This document shows, piece after piece, positions 1 to 6,813 of a DNA stretch of 64,000 bases. The notes under the pieces are model-generated. The model saw only the letters and a program-made list of their open reading frames with translations. It did no database searches and had not been told where the DNA came from. The first letter of the stretch is position 1, and the number at the start of each line of letters is the position of its first letter. The stretch comes from Isoptericola cucumis (GTDB lineage: Bacteria; Actinomycetota; Actinomycetes; Actinomycetales; Cellulomonadaceae): positions 372,001 through 436,000 of the forward strand of contig NZ_BMDG01000002.1 of assembly GCF_014635665.1 (NCBI RefSeq), given 5' to 3'. Position numbers and translations under genes: made by a program.

Positions 1-275
1 ACGGTGCGCACGTCGAGGTCCGCGCGCCGCACGGCCTCGCCGGCGGCGAGCGGGTGCGCGGGGACGACGACGTCGACGGTGGGCGGCGGCTCGGGCCGCA
101 GCGCCTGCACGACGAGCGCGGCCGCGATGCCACAGCAGGCGGCCGCGAGCACGTAGCGCAGCCGCCAGGACAGCGTCCTCAGCCGGCGGGCGAGCCGCCG
201 CGGTGACGGGCGGTCGGGGCGCCCGGCGTCGCGGCGCGGGGCGGAGGGGCGGGTGCTCGGGGTGCGGTCGGGCAT
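1..275 (-). CDS. SAF-domain membrane protein, C-terminus cut by window edge
   Basis: The 91 visible codons begin with ATG at 275. They encode an Arg/Pro-rich cytoplasmic tail (about residues 1-40), one membrane segment (about 43-58, YVLAAACCGIAAALVV) and the start of a SAF domain, recognised by VDVVVPAHPLAAGEAVRRAD followed by DLDVRTV. SAF domains occur in CpaB/RcpC pilus-assembly proteins and related wall-facing proteins, and a copy beside the FmdB/5-FCL cluster is common in actinobacteria. A TAGCGT box lies 7 nt before the ATG, so the mRNA is probably leaderless and separate from ruc upstream. The exact function is unknown. Confidence 0.7.
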   Translation of the reverse strand, partial: MPDRTPSTRPSAPRRDAGRPDRPSPRRLARRLRTLSWRLRYVLAAACCGIAAALVVQALRPEPPPTVDVVVPAHPLAAGEAVRRADLDVRT

Positions 276-282
276 GGCCGTG

Positions 283-288
283 ACGCTA
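283..288 (-). promoter_or_regulatory. -10 box TAGCGT, leaderless promoter of SAF gene
   Basis: TAGCGT on the minus strand is followed by 7 nt and then the ATG at 275. It is one of ten such arrangements in the window. Confidence 0.5.
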
Positions 289-310
289 GGTCGCCGTGCA
301 CCCCGGCCTC

Positions 311-326
311 CGTCGTCCGGACGACG
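311..326. terminator. 16-bp perfect palindrome between ruc and the SAF gene
   Basis: CGTCGTCCGGACGACG is a perfect dyad in the 119-nt gap after ruc. It may end the ruc transcript or bind a regulator. There is no T tract. Confidence 0.3.
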
Positions 327-394
327 CCTGTGGACGCGCAGGCTTGGGGGCAGGCTCGGCGCCGACCCTCAGGCCACAACGTCAGGCGGAGGCG

Positions 395-745
395 TCAGGC
401 GGAGGCGGCCTTGGACGACCCCGACGATCCGGACGAGCTCGAGGACGAGCCGCCCGACGAGCTGCTGCCGCTCGACGACGAGCCCGACGACGAGCCCGAC
501 GAGCTGCTGGACGACGAATCCTTGGAGCCGCCGGACGACGACGACCCGGAGCTCGACGAGCCCGCGCCCTTGCGCGAGTCGTTGCGGTAGAAGCCCGAGC
601 CCTTGAAGGTCACCCCCACGGAGCCGAACTGCTTGCGCAGGCGGCCGCCGCACTCGGGGCAGACGGTCAGCGAGTCGTCGGTGAACGCCTGGTGGACGTC
701 GAACGCGTGGTCGCAGTCGGCGCACCGGTACGCGTAGGTGGGCAC
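395..745 (-). CDS. ruc: FmdB-family zinc-ribbon protein, Ruc-type redox-regulated chaperone
   Basis: The 116-aa product opens with MPTYAYRCADCDHAF and carries two Cys pairs, CADC (residues 8-11) and CPEC (29-32), which form the FmdB zinc ribbon. From about residue 60 the rest is almost only Ser and Gly and must be disordered. This matches M. tuberculosis Rv0991c (Ruc), described as an oxidation-activated chaperone co-regulated with hsp60/hsp70, which also sits beside 5-formyl-THF cyclo-ligase. The start is GTG with GAGGAG five bases upstream. A CIRCE operator lies 41 bp before the start. Family membership is clear; the chaperone role is inferred from architecture, neighbours and the operator. 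Confidence 0.85.
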   Translation of the reverse strand: MPTYAYRCADCDHAFDVHQAFTDDSLTVCPECGGRLRKQFGSVGVTFKGSGFYRNDSRKGAGSSSSGSSSSGGSKDSSSSSSSGSSSGSSSSGSSSSGGSSSSSSGSSGSSKAASA

Positions 746-785
746 GTGATCTCCTCGGGACGGATGCGGCGATCGGGCAGGATCG

Positions 786-812
786 CTGGCACTCAGGTCT
801 TGCGAGTGCCAA
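786..812. promoter_or_regulatory. CIRCE operator (HrcA binding site)
   Basis: CTGGCACTC, nine bases, GAGTGCCAA: the standard CIRCE layout (TTAGCACTC-N9-GAGTGCTAA), with the same pyrimidine/purine change in both arms so symmetry is kept. It lies just downstream of a TATGAT -10 box for ruc (812-817, minus strand), so bound HrcA would sit on the ruc start site. The divergent acylase gene starts 27 bp away on the other side. Confidence 0.85.
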
Positions 813-817
813 TCATA
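812..817 (-). promoter_or_regulatory. -10 box TATGAT of ruc
   Basis: TATGAT reads on the minus strand and overlaps the last base of the CIRCE arm. The start site would fall inside CIRCE, leaving a leader of about 60 nt with a GAGGAG ribosome site. No good -35 is seen. Confidence 0.55.
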
Positions 818-825
818 CGGGGCGG

Positions 826-831
826 TAGTCT
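826..831 (+). promoter_or_regulatory. -10 box TAGTCT, leaderless promoter of acylase gene
   Basis: TAGTCT lies 7 nt before the GTG at 839. CIRCE (786-812) covers the -35 zone, so this gene may also feel HrcA. Confidence 0.45.
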
Positions 832-838
832 CGCCTGC

Positions 839-3571
839 GTGTCATCGACCGCGCCCCCCGCAGCACCTGGCAGCTCGCCCGACGACGACCCCACGTCGGG
901 CCCCACGTCCGCCGGCATCCCGCCGGAGCTCGAGGAGTCGCTGGAGGACGAGCCGGCGCCGCGGCGCCGGTCCCGGCTGCGCAGCGTCGTCGTCGGGATC
1001 GCCGTGGTCGTCGTGCTCGCCCTGGTGGCCAGCACCGTGTTCGCCGTCGTCACCGTCCGGCGTCCGCTGCCCGACCACGAGGGCACGCAGAAGGTGCCGG
1101 GCCTCTCGGCCGACGTCGAGGTCCGTCGTGACGCGCAGGACGTGCCCCACGTGTACGGCGACTCCGCCGAGGACCTCTTCCTCGCCCAGGGGTACCTGCA
1201 CGCGCAGGACCGCTTCTTCGAGATGGACTACCGCCGCCACGTGACGTCGGGCCGGCTGGCCGAGCTCGTCGGCAACGTCCCCGAGGCGGTCGAGGCCGAC
1301 AAGGTCATCCGCACGTTCGGGTGGCGGCGCGTGGCCGAGGAGGAGTGGCACCTGATCTCCGACTCCACGCGCGAGTACCTCCAGGCGTACACGCAGGGCG
1401 TCAACGCCTACCTGGAGGAGCGCGACCCCGAGCAGCTCGCCGTCGAGTACACGGTGCTCGGGGCGAACGCCGAGGTCTCCGAGCCGGAGCCGTGGGACCC
1501 CGTGGACTCGCTCGCCTGGCTCAAGGCGATGGCCTGGGACCTGCGGGGCAACTACGACGACGAGCTCGACCGCGCGCTCGCCTACAGCACGCTCGGGGAC
1601 AGCGCCCTCGTCGACGAGCTCTTCCCGGCCTACGACGAGAGCGGGAACGCGCCGGTCCTGCGCACCCGCGACCTGGCGAACCGGACGGACGACGGCCCGG
1701 CGGCCGGCTCCGAGGCCACCGGGCCCGAGGACGCCGACATCCTCGGCTCGGCCGGCGGCGAGGCCTCCGCCCGCCTCGAGAGCGCGATGGACGCCACCCG
1801 CACCGCGCTGGACGCCGTGCCGGTGCTCGTCGGCCGGGGCGACGCCTCGGGCTCCAACTCGTGGGTGGTGTCGGGGGAGCACACGGCGTCCGGCAAGCCG
1901 CTGCTGGCCAACGACCCGCACCTGGCGCTGTCCTCGCCGGGCATCTGGTCGCAGGTGGGCCTGCACTGCAACGAGGTGACGGCGGAGTGCCCCTTCGACG
2001 TCGCCGGCTTCTCGTTCGCCGGCTTCCCCGGCGTCATCATCGGGCACAACGCCGACCTGGCCTGGGGCCTGACCAACATGGGCGCCGACGTCACCGACTT
2101 CTTCGTCGAGCGCGTCCGCGGCGACACGTGGCTGCGGGACTCCGAGGCCGAGGAGTGGGAGCCCCTCGACGTGCGGACCGAGACGATCCGGGTCGCGGGC
2201 GCCAGCCCGGTCGACCTCACGGTGCGCAGCACCGCGCACGGCCCGCTCGTCTCCGACGTCCTCGACGTCGAGGACGTCGTCGGATCGCCCACCGAGTCCG
2301 GCACCGAGTTCGGGGAGTACGACGTCGCCCTGCAGTGGACGGCCCTGCAGCCGGGCCGCACGGCCGACGCCGTCTTCGCGTTCAACACGGCCCGCGACGA
2401 GGACGACGTGCGGGACGCCGCGGCCCAGTTCGAGGTGCCCGCCCAGAGCATCGTCTTCGCGACCACCGACGGGCACATCGGCTACCAGGCGCCCGGCCGC
2501 ATCCCCGAGCGCGACGACGTCGAGGGGCCCGTGCCGTCCGACGGCACGTGGCCGCGTCCGGGCTGGGACCCGCGCTACGACTGGCAGGGCTGGGTCCCGG
2601 AGGAGCGGATGCCGCGCGCCCTCGACCCCGCCCAGGGGTACGTCGTCGCCGCCAACCAGGCCGTGCTGCCGGGGGAGTCGGGCCCGTTCCTCACCGAGGA
2701 CTGGGACTACGGCTACCGCTCCGAGCGCATCCGCACGCTGCTGGACGAGCAGATCTCGACCGGGCGGCCGTTCGACGCGGCCGACATGAACCGCATCCAG
2801 AACGACGACTGGTCGCCGTTCGCCGCGGCGCTCGTCCCGGTGCTGCTCGAGCTCGACGTGGACGGGTCGTTCGAGTCCGCGGGCCTCGAGCTGCTGGCCG
2901 ACTGGGACTACCGCACCGACGTGGACTCGCCGGCCGCGGCCTACTTCGCCGCGGTCTGGCGCAACCTCCTCGCCGAGACCTTCTGGGACGACCTGCCGGA
3001 GAGCATGCGGCCCGAGGGCGGCTCGCGCTGGCTGCAGGTCGTGCAGTCCATGCTGGAACGCCCCGACGACCGGTTCTGGGACGACCGCACCACCGTGAAC
3101 GTCGTCGAGACCCGGGACGAGATCCTCACCCGCGCGGTCACGACGGCGCGCCGCGACCTGACGGTCGAGCTGTCCAAGGAGCCCGCCGACTGGACGTGGG
3201 GCACCCTGCACTCGCTCCGGCTCGAGCACCCCGTGCTCGGCGGCGCGGGCGTGCCCGCCTTCGTGCGCGACTACATGAACCCGGACCCGGTGCGGATGCC
3301 GGGCGGGTCGTCGATAGTCAACGCCACCGGGTGGGACGCCGGCACCGGCAGCTTCGCCGTGACGACCGGCCCGTCGATGCGGATGGTCGTGGACCTCGCC
3401 GACCTGGACGCCTCGACGTGGGTGACCGCCACGGGCACGTCAGGCCACCCGGCGTCGTCCCACTACGACGACCAGCTAGGGGCGTGGGCGGCGGGAGAGA
3501 CGTTCGCGTGGCCGTTCTCGCGCGAGGCGGTCGAGGCCGCGGCGGAGGCGCGCAGCACCCTCACGCCCTGA
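839..3571 (+). CDS. Penicillin acylase family (Ntn-hydrolase) protein, membrane-anchored
   Basis: The 910-aa protein has an acidic N-terminal tail, a membrane segment at about 49-72, then the penicillin/acyl-homoserine-lactone acylase fold. N-terminal fold markers include DVPHVYGDSAEDLFLAQGY and AQDRFFEMD. The autoprocessing site is GSNSWVVSG near residue 339, where the Ser after Gly would become the nucleophile of the beta chain, followed by LLANDPHL. Later markers are PGVIIGHNADLAWGLTN and the C-terminal MRMVVDLADLDAS. The family hydrolyses amide bonds of acylated substrates; the natural substrate cannot be read. The GTG start is chosen because it follows a -10 box by 7 nt, and the longer upstream reading would run through ruc and CIRCE. 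Confidence 0.88.
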   Translation: MSSTAPPAAPGSSPDDDPTSGPTSAGIPPELEESLEDEPAPRRRSRLRSVVVGIAVVVVLALVASTVFAVVTVRRPLPDHEGTQKVPGLSADVEVRRDAQDVPHVYGDSAEDLFLAQGYLHAQDRFFEMDYRRHVTSGRLAELVGNVPEAVEADKVIRTFGWRRVAEEEWHLISDSTREYLQAYTQGVNAYLEERDPEQLAVEYTVLGANAEVSEPEPWDPVDSLAWLKAMAWDLRGNYDDELDRALAYSTLGDSALVDELFPAYDESGNAPVLRTRDLANRTDDGPAAGSEATGPEDADILGSAGGEASARLESAMDATRTALDAVPVLVGRGDASGSNSWVVSGEHTASGKPLLANDPHLALSSPGIWSQVGLHCNEVTAECPFDVAGFSFAGFPGVIIGHNADLAWGLTNMGADVTDFFVERVRGDTWLRDSEAEEWEPLDVRTETIRVAGASPVDLTVRSTAHGPLVSDVLDVEDVVGSPTESGTEFGEYDVALQWTALQPGRTADAVFAFNTARDEDDVRDAAAQFEVPAQSIVFATTDGHIGYQAPGRIPERDDVEGPVPSDGTWPRPGWDPRYDWQGWVPEERMPRALDPAQGYVVAANQAVLPGESGPFLTEDWDYGYRSERIRTLLDEQISTGRPFDAADMNRIQNDDWSPFAAALVPVLLELDVDGSFESAGLELLADWDYRTDVDSPAAAYFAAVWRNLLAETFWDDLPESMRPEGGSRWLQVVQSMLERPDDRFWDDRTTVNVVETRDEILTRAVTTARRDLTVELSKEPADWTWGTLHSLRLEHPVLGGAGVPAFVRDYMNPDPVRMPGGSSIVNATGWDAGTGSFAVTTGPSMRMVVDLADLDASTWVTATGTSGHPASSHYDDQLGAWAAGETFAWPFSREAVEAAAEARSTLTP

Positions 3572-3600
3572 TCGCTCTCGGGGTCAGCCCCCGCGCGGGA

Positions 3601-4281
3601 TCAGCCCGCCCGCGCCGGAGCGGGGGCGGGCGCCGGCAGCGGCTGCCAGCCCGTCGGCGTCACGAAGGCGTGCACGGGCACGTCGTGCTCCTCGAGCGGC
3701 AGCGGGCGCTCGGTGGCGTCGTAGACCTCCTCGGGGAAGACGAGCACCACCACCGGCACGCCGGGGCGGGCCATCTTGAGCGACCGGTCGTACCAGCCGC
3801 CGCCCTGGCCGAGGCGCACCCCGCGGTTGTCGACCGCGAGTGCTGGCGCGACGACGACGTCCGCCTGCGTGATCGCGTCGGCGCCGAGGGCAGGCCCGGA
3901 CGGCTCGGGCGGCCGTCCGGGGGCGCGCTCGAGCAGGTCGTCGGCGCCGGCGTACTCGGCCCAGTCGCGGGCCAGCCCCGCACCCAGCACCGGCAGGAGC
4001 ACGCGGGTGCCGCGCGCGGCGAGGCGGTCCAGCAGGACGCCCGTGCCCGGCTCGGTGGGTCGGGAGACGTAGGTGGCGACGACGGCCGCGTCGCGCACGG
4101 CAGGCACCGTGTCGAGGACGTCGGCGAACGCGACGGCCGCCTCGTCGCGCAACCGCGGGGAGCGCTCGGTGCGATGGCTGCGGATGGCTCTGCGCAGCTC
4201 CTCCTTCGCCTCGGCGGGCTCCATCCCCCCGAGGATCGGGTAGGGCTGGTGAGCTGAGTTTTCCTTGCGGTCGCCGCGCAT
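3601..4281 (-). CDS. 5-formyltetrahydrofolate cyclo-ligase
   Basis: The 226-aa protein converts 5-formyl-THF to 5,10-methenyl-THF using ATP, salvaging folate in the cytosol. Family marks are EAKEELRRAIRSHR near the N-terminus, VVATYVSRPTEPGT in the middle and RLGQGGGWYDRSL, the Gly-rich substrate/ATP loop. The first ATG (4281) is preceded by CACAAT and a 6-nt gap, a weak leaderless arrangement; an internal ATG at 4224 (MEPAEAKEE) is an alternative that would match the usual family length. It converges on the acylase gene with only 29 bp between stops. In many actinobacteria galU and a moeA-like gene follow divergently; here they are absent. Confidence 0.9.
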   Translation of the reverse strand: MRGDRKENSAHQPYPILGGMEPAEAKEELRRAIRSHRTERSPRLRDEAAVAFADVLDTVPAVRDAAVVATYVSRPTEPGTGVLLDRLAARGTRVLLPVLGAGLARDWAEYAGADDLLERAPGRPPEPSGPALGADAITQADVVVAPALAVDNRGVRLGQGGGWYDRSLKMARPGVPVVVLVFPEEVYDATERPLPLEEHDVPVHAFVTPTGWQPLPAPAPAPARAG

Positions 4282-4403
4282 GGGGCCATTGTGGCAGGGT
4301 CCCGTCGGGAGGGCCCCGGCGCGCGCCGGGAGGCATCGAGGGTGGCCCGGATCACTGGTCCGAGCGAAGGACGAGGGCCGGGCGACCGGCGGATCGGGGT
4401 GGC

Positions 4404-5045
4404 ATGACGCACAAGCACGCCCGGGCGTGGAGCGTGTCGCGCTCCTGGCCGGTCACGCTGCGCGAGGACGGGGGCGCGGGCGCCGTGGTGCTGCGCCCGC
4501 TGCGTCGTCGCGACGGGGCGGAGTGGCAGCGGCTGCGCATCGAGAACGCGCGCTGGCTCGAGCCGTGGGAGGCGACCGCCCCGGGGGAGCGGCAGGGCGC
4601 GGCCACGTTCGTCGACTACCTGCGGGCCCTGTCCGCGCAGGCGCGCGCCGGCACCACCCTGCCGTTCGCGGTCGAGCTGGACGGCGCCCTGGTGGGACAG
4701 CTGACGGTGTCGCAGATCGTGTACGGGTCGCTGTGCTCCGCGAGCATCGGCTACTGGGTGTCCCAGGAGGTCGCGGGCCGCGGCGTGATCCCGACCGCGG
4801 TCGCGATGGCGGGCGACTACTGCCTCGGGGTGCTGGGGCTGCACCGCATCGAGGTGAACATCCGCCCGGAGAACGCCCCGAGCCTGCGGGTGGTCGCCAA
4901 GCTCGGGTTCCGCGACGAGGGCGTGCGGGAGCGGTACCTGCACATCCAGGGCGCATGGCGCGACCACCGCACCTTCGCGCTCACGACGGAGGACGTCCCC
5001 GAGGGCCTGCTGGCCCGCTGGCAGCGCGCCCGCGACGAGCTCTAG
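4404..5045 (+). CDS. GNAT N-acetyltransferase, RimJ/RimL-like
   Basis: The 213-aa acetyltransferase is of the type annotated as ribosomal-protein-alanine acetyltransferase. Motifs in order: VVLRPLRRRDGAEW (beta-1), LEPWEAT, IGYWVSQEVAGRGVIPTAV (acetyl-CoA loop), LGLHRIEVNIRPENAPSLRV and LGFRDEGVRERYLHIQGAWRDH. The last three are characteristic of RimJ/RimL proteins. The product is cytosolic. It occupies the place of M. tuberculosis rimJ (Rv0995). The actual acetylated target is not known from sequence. A 55-bp array of 11-bp repeats begins at its TAG stop. Confidence 0.85.
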   Translation: MTHKHARAWSVSRSWPVTLREDGGAGAVVLRPLRRRDGAEWQRLRIENARWLEPWEATAPGERQGAATFVDYLRALSAQARAGTTLPFAVELDGALVGQLTVSQIVYGSLCSASIGYWVSQEVAGRGVIPTAVAMAGDYCLGVLGLHRIEVNIRPENAPSLRVVAKLGFRDEGVRERYLHIQGAWRDHRTFALTTEDVPEGLLARWQRARDEL

Positions 5046-5099
5046 GTCGAGGCCGGGTCGAGGCCGGGTCGAGGCCGGGTCGGGTCCAGGTCGGGTCCA
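5045..5099 (+). repeat. Five tandem 11-bp repeats
   Basis: Three copies of GGTCGAGGCCG are followed by two copies of GGTCGGGTCCA, beginning at the stop codon of the acetyltransferase gene. This looks like replication-slippage expansion; no function is evident. Confidence 0.85.
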
Positions 5100-5170
5100 G
5101 GTCGGCGCTCGACCGGCACCGACACCGGACACGCCGTCCCCGGTGCCGTCCATGGGGTCAAGGCGTCCCC

Positions 5171-5176
5171 TACCGT
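5171..5176 (+). promoter_or_regulatory. -10 box TACCGT, leaderless promoter
   Basis: TACCGT is followed by 7 nt and the GTG at 5184. Confidence 0.5.
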
Positions 5177-5183
5177 CGCGTGT

Positions 5184-6533
5184 GTGGAATCGTCGGCGGC
5201 AGGGGTAGCAGCGCTCGCGCTGTTCGTCCTGTGGCTGGGCTTCTGGGTGCCGCACCGTCTACGGCTTCGGCAGCAGCTGGTCGACTCGCGCGTGGACGAC
5301 AGGTTCTCCGCCGGGTTGCGGGTGCTGGCCGTGGCCGACGGCGGCCGGGTGCCCGCGCCGGCGATCACCACCGACGGGCCGGTGCCGCTCCTGGCGTCCG
5401 GGCCGTCGCCTGACGACGCAGGAGGGGAGCGACCGATGGGTCACGACGAGCACAGGGACGCGCCGCGCAGCCCGGCGCCTGCCGGGTCGTCCCGTCCGCA
5501 GCCCCGCGCGTCCCGCCTCGCGGTGCTCGAGCGCCGGGCCGCGCGCGCCCGCCGCCGGCTGGTGCTCACGCTGCTGCTGCTCCTGGCGACCGCGGCCGGC
5601 TGGGCCGTGGTCGCGACCGGCACGGCCGGTTGGTACGCGGGGGCGGTCCCCTCGGGGCTGCTGCTGGTCGTGCTCGTCCTCGGTCGCCTCGCGGCGCGGG
5701 CGGCACGCCGCACCGACGCGCGCTGGGTCGCGGAGCGTCGCAGCGCGCAGCGGGAGGCGACACAGGCCCGTGCCCTCGCCAACGGCGGGCCGTACGTGCC
5801 GCGCAACCGGGCGCGCGTCACGGGCCACGCCGTCCGCCCGTCGGCCACCCACACGCAGATGATCCCGCGGGTGAGCGCGTCGTCGTCGGGCCGGTCCGCG
5901 TCGAACGCCGCCGCGGACGACGCGACGTCGTCCCGACCGCTCGTCTCGCCCGCGCGACCCGACCGGGCCGACCCCGTCGAGGTCGTCACCACCGCGCAGG
6001 TGCGCCGTGAGCCCGCGGGCCGCGCCCCGGGCGGCTCCGGCCGGAGCGGCGGTGACGGCGACCGGGAGGTCGCACCGGCACCGCAGGCGCCCGCACCCGA
6101 GCAGTCCGCGCCCGCGCCGTCGGCTCCCGAACCGCCGGCGCCCGCGAAGGCCCGTCCCGTCGGGGGCGAGCCGTGGGACCCGGTCCCCGTGCCCCTGCCG
6201 ACGTACGTCACCAAGGCCACGGCGCCGCCGCGCATGCCGCGGGTGTCGCCGGACGGGTCGTTCACGCTCGGTCGTCAGACGGCGGCCGGGTCGCTCGCCG
6301 CGACCATGGACGGCGCGCTCGGGCCGACCGCGACGCCCGCCCGTGGCGCCGCGGACCGTGCTGCCGACCGCGCCGTCGACCGCGCTGCGGCACCCGACGA
6401 CGGCGCCGACCGAGGCGCCGGCCAGACGGCCGACCAGGCGTCCGCCACGGCGGGCGACGAGCCCCGGCCCCGGACCGAGACGCTCGGTCTGCCGCTGGAG
6501 CAGATCCTCGCTCGGCGCCGGGCCGCGGGCTGA
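5184..6533 (+). CDS. Membrane protein with long disordered C-terminus
   Basis: The 449-aa protein has a membrane segment at 5-23 ending FWVPHRLRLRQQL, a cytosolic stretch, a second and third membrane segment at about 126-146 and 150-170, and then about 280 residues rich in Pro, Ala, Arg and Asp with no recognisable fold. A short ordered part (NRARVTGHAVRPSATHTQMIP, read in pieces) follows the last membrane helix. It lies just downstream of the RimJ-like gene, the position of Rv0996 in M. tuberculosis. A related corynebacterial protein has been described as a receptor for the MoeA-like cell-division protein Glp; whether this is an orthologue is uncertain, and no moeA/glp copy is present here. 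Confidence 0.6.
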   Translation: MESSAAGVAALALFVLWLGFWVPHRLRLRQQLVDSRVDDRFSAGLRVLAVADGGRVPAPAITTDGPVPLLASGPSPDDAGGERPMGHDEHRDAPRSPAPAGSSRPQPRASRLAVLERRAARARRRLVLTLLLLLATAAGWAVVATGTAGWYAGAVPSGLLLVVLVLGRLAARAARRTDARWVAERRSAQREATQARALANGGPYVPRNRARVTGHAVRPSATHTQMIPRVSASSSGRSASNAAADDATSSRPLVSPARPDRADPVEVVTTAQVRREPAGRAPGGSGRSGGDGDREVAPAPQAPAPEQSAPAPSAPEPPAPAKARPVGGEPWDPVPVPLPTYVTKATAPPRMPRVSPDGSFTLGRQTAAGSLAATMDGALGPTATPARGAADRAADRAVDRAAAPDDGADRGAGQTADQASATAGDEPRPRTETLGLPLEQILARRRAAG

Positions 6534-6565
6534 CCACGATTTGCCGACCTGCCGTGGCGGGGTGC

Positions 6566-6571
6566 TAATGT
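6566..6571 (+). promoter_or_regulatory. -10 box TAATGT of tRNA-Ala
   Basis: TAATGT lies 13 nt before the mature 5' end of the tRNA. TTGCCG at 6541-6546 is a possible -35 with 19-nt spacing. Confidence 0.5.
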
Positions 6572-6584
6572 TGGCACCGCTCTT

Positions 6585-6657
6585 GGGGCTATGGCGCAGT
6601 TGGTAGCGCGTCTCGTTCGCAATGAGAAGGTCGGGGGTTCGAATCCCCCTAGCTCCA
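6585..6657 (+). tRNA. tRNA-Ala (anticodon CGC)
   Basis: The cloverleaf folds completely. Acceptor GGGGCTA pairs with TAGCTCC (one G-T). The anticodon stem TCTCG/TGAGA encloses the loop TTCGCAA, and the T arm is GGGGG-TTCGAAT-CCCCC. The anticodon at loop positions 34-36 is CGC, reading GCG Ala codons. CCA is not encoded. Confidence 0.95.
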
Positions 6658-6664
6658 CCGAAGG

Positions 6665-6698
6665 CGAAGGCCGTCGACCGTGAGGTCGGCGGCCTTCG
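6665..6698 (+). terminator. Hairpin terminator after tRNA-Ala
   Basis: CGAAGGCCG-t-CGACC, loop gtga, GGTCG-g-CGGCCTTCG: a 15-pair stem with one T-G wobble. There is no T run, as is usual for GC-rich actinobacteria. Confidence 0.7.
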
Positions 6699-6720
6699 TC
6701 GTCCCCGGACTGTCCCTACT

Positions 6721-6788
6721 CCCCTTCGAGAACGCCCTCGTGGACGAAAGTCGCGCGTGTTTCGACCGCGAGGACGTTCTCGAAGGGG
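6721..6788. repeat. 68-bp long intergenic palindrome
   Basis: The 20-bp outer arms (6721-6740 and 6769-6788, beginning CCCCTTCGAGAACG) match at 19 of 20 positions. The intervening bases continue the dyad imperfectly (GGACGAAA against TTTCGACC). It lies 26 bp upstream of the lipoprotein start and is distinct from the tRNA terminator. Confidence 0.8.
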
Positions 6789-6813
6789 GTCGGCATCGAC
6801 CCTGGGTGGTCGG

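Noticed and set aside
6585-6657. tRNA genes as phage attachment sites
   Set aside because: Neither tRNA (also 57658-57729) has a nearby integrase or a repeated 3' end within the window.
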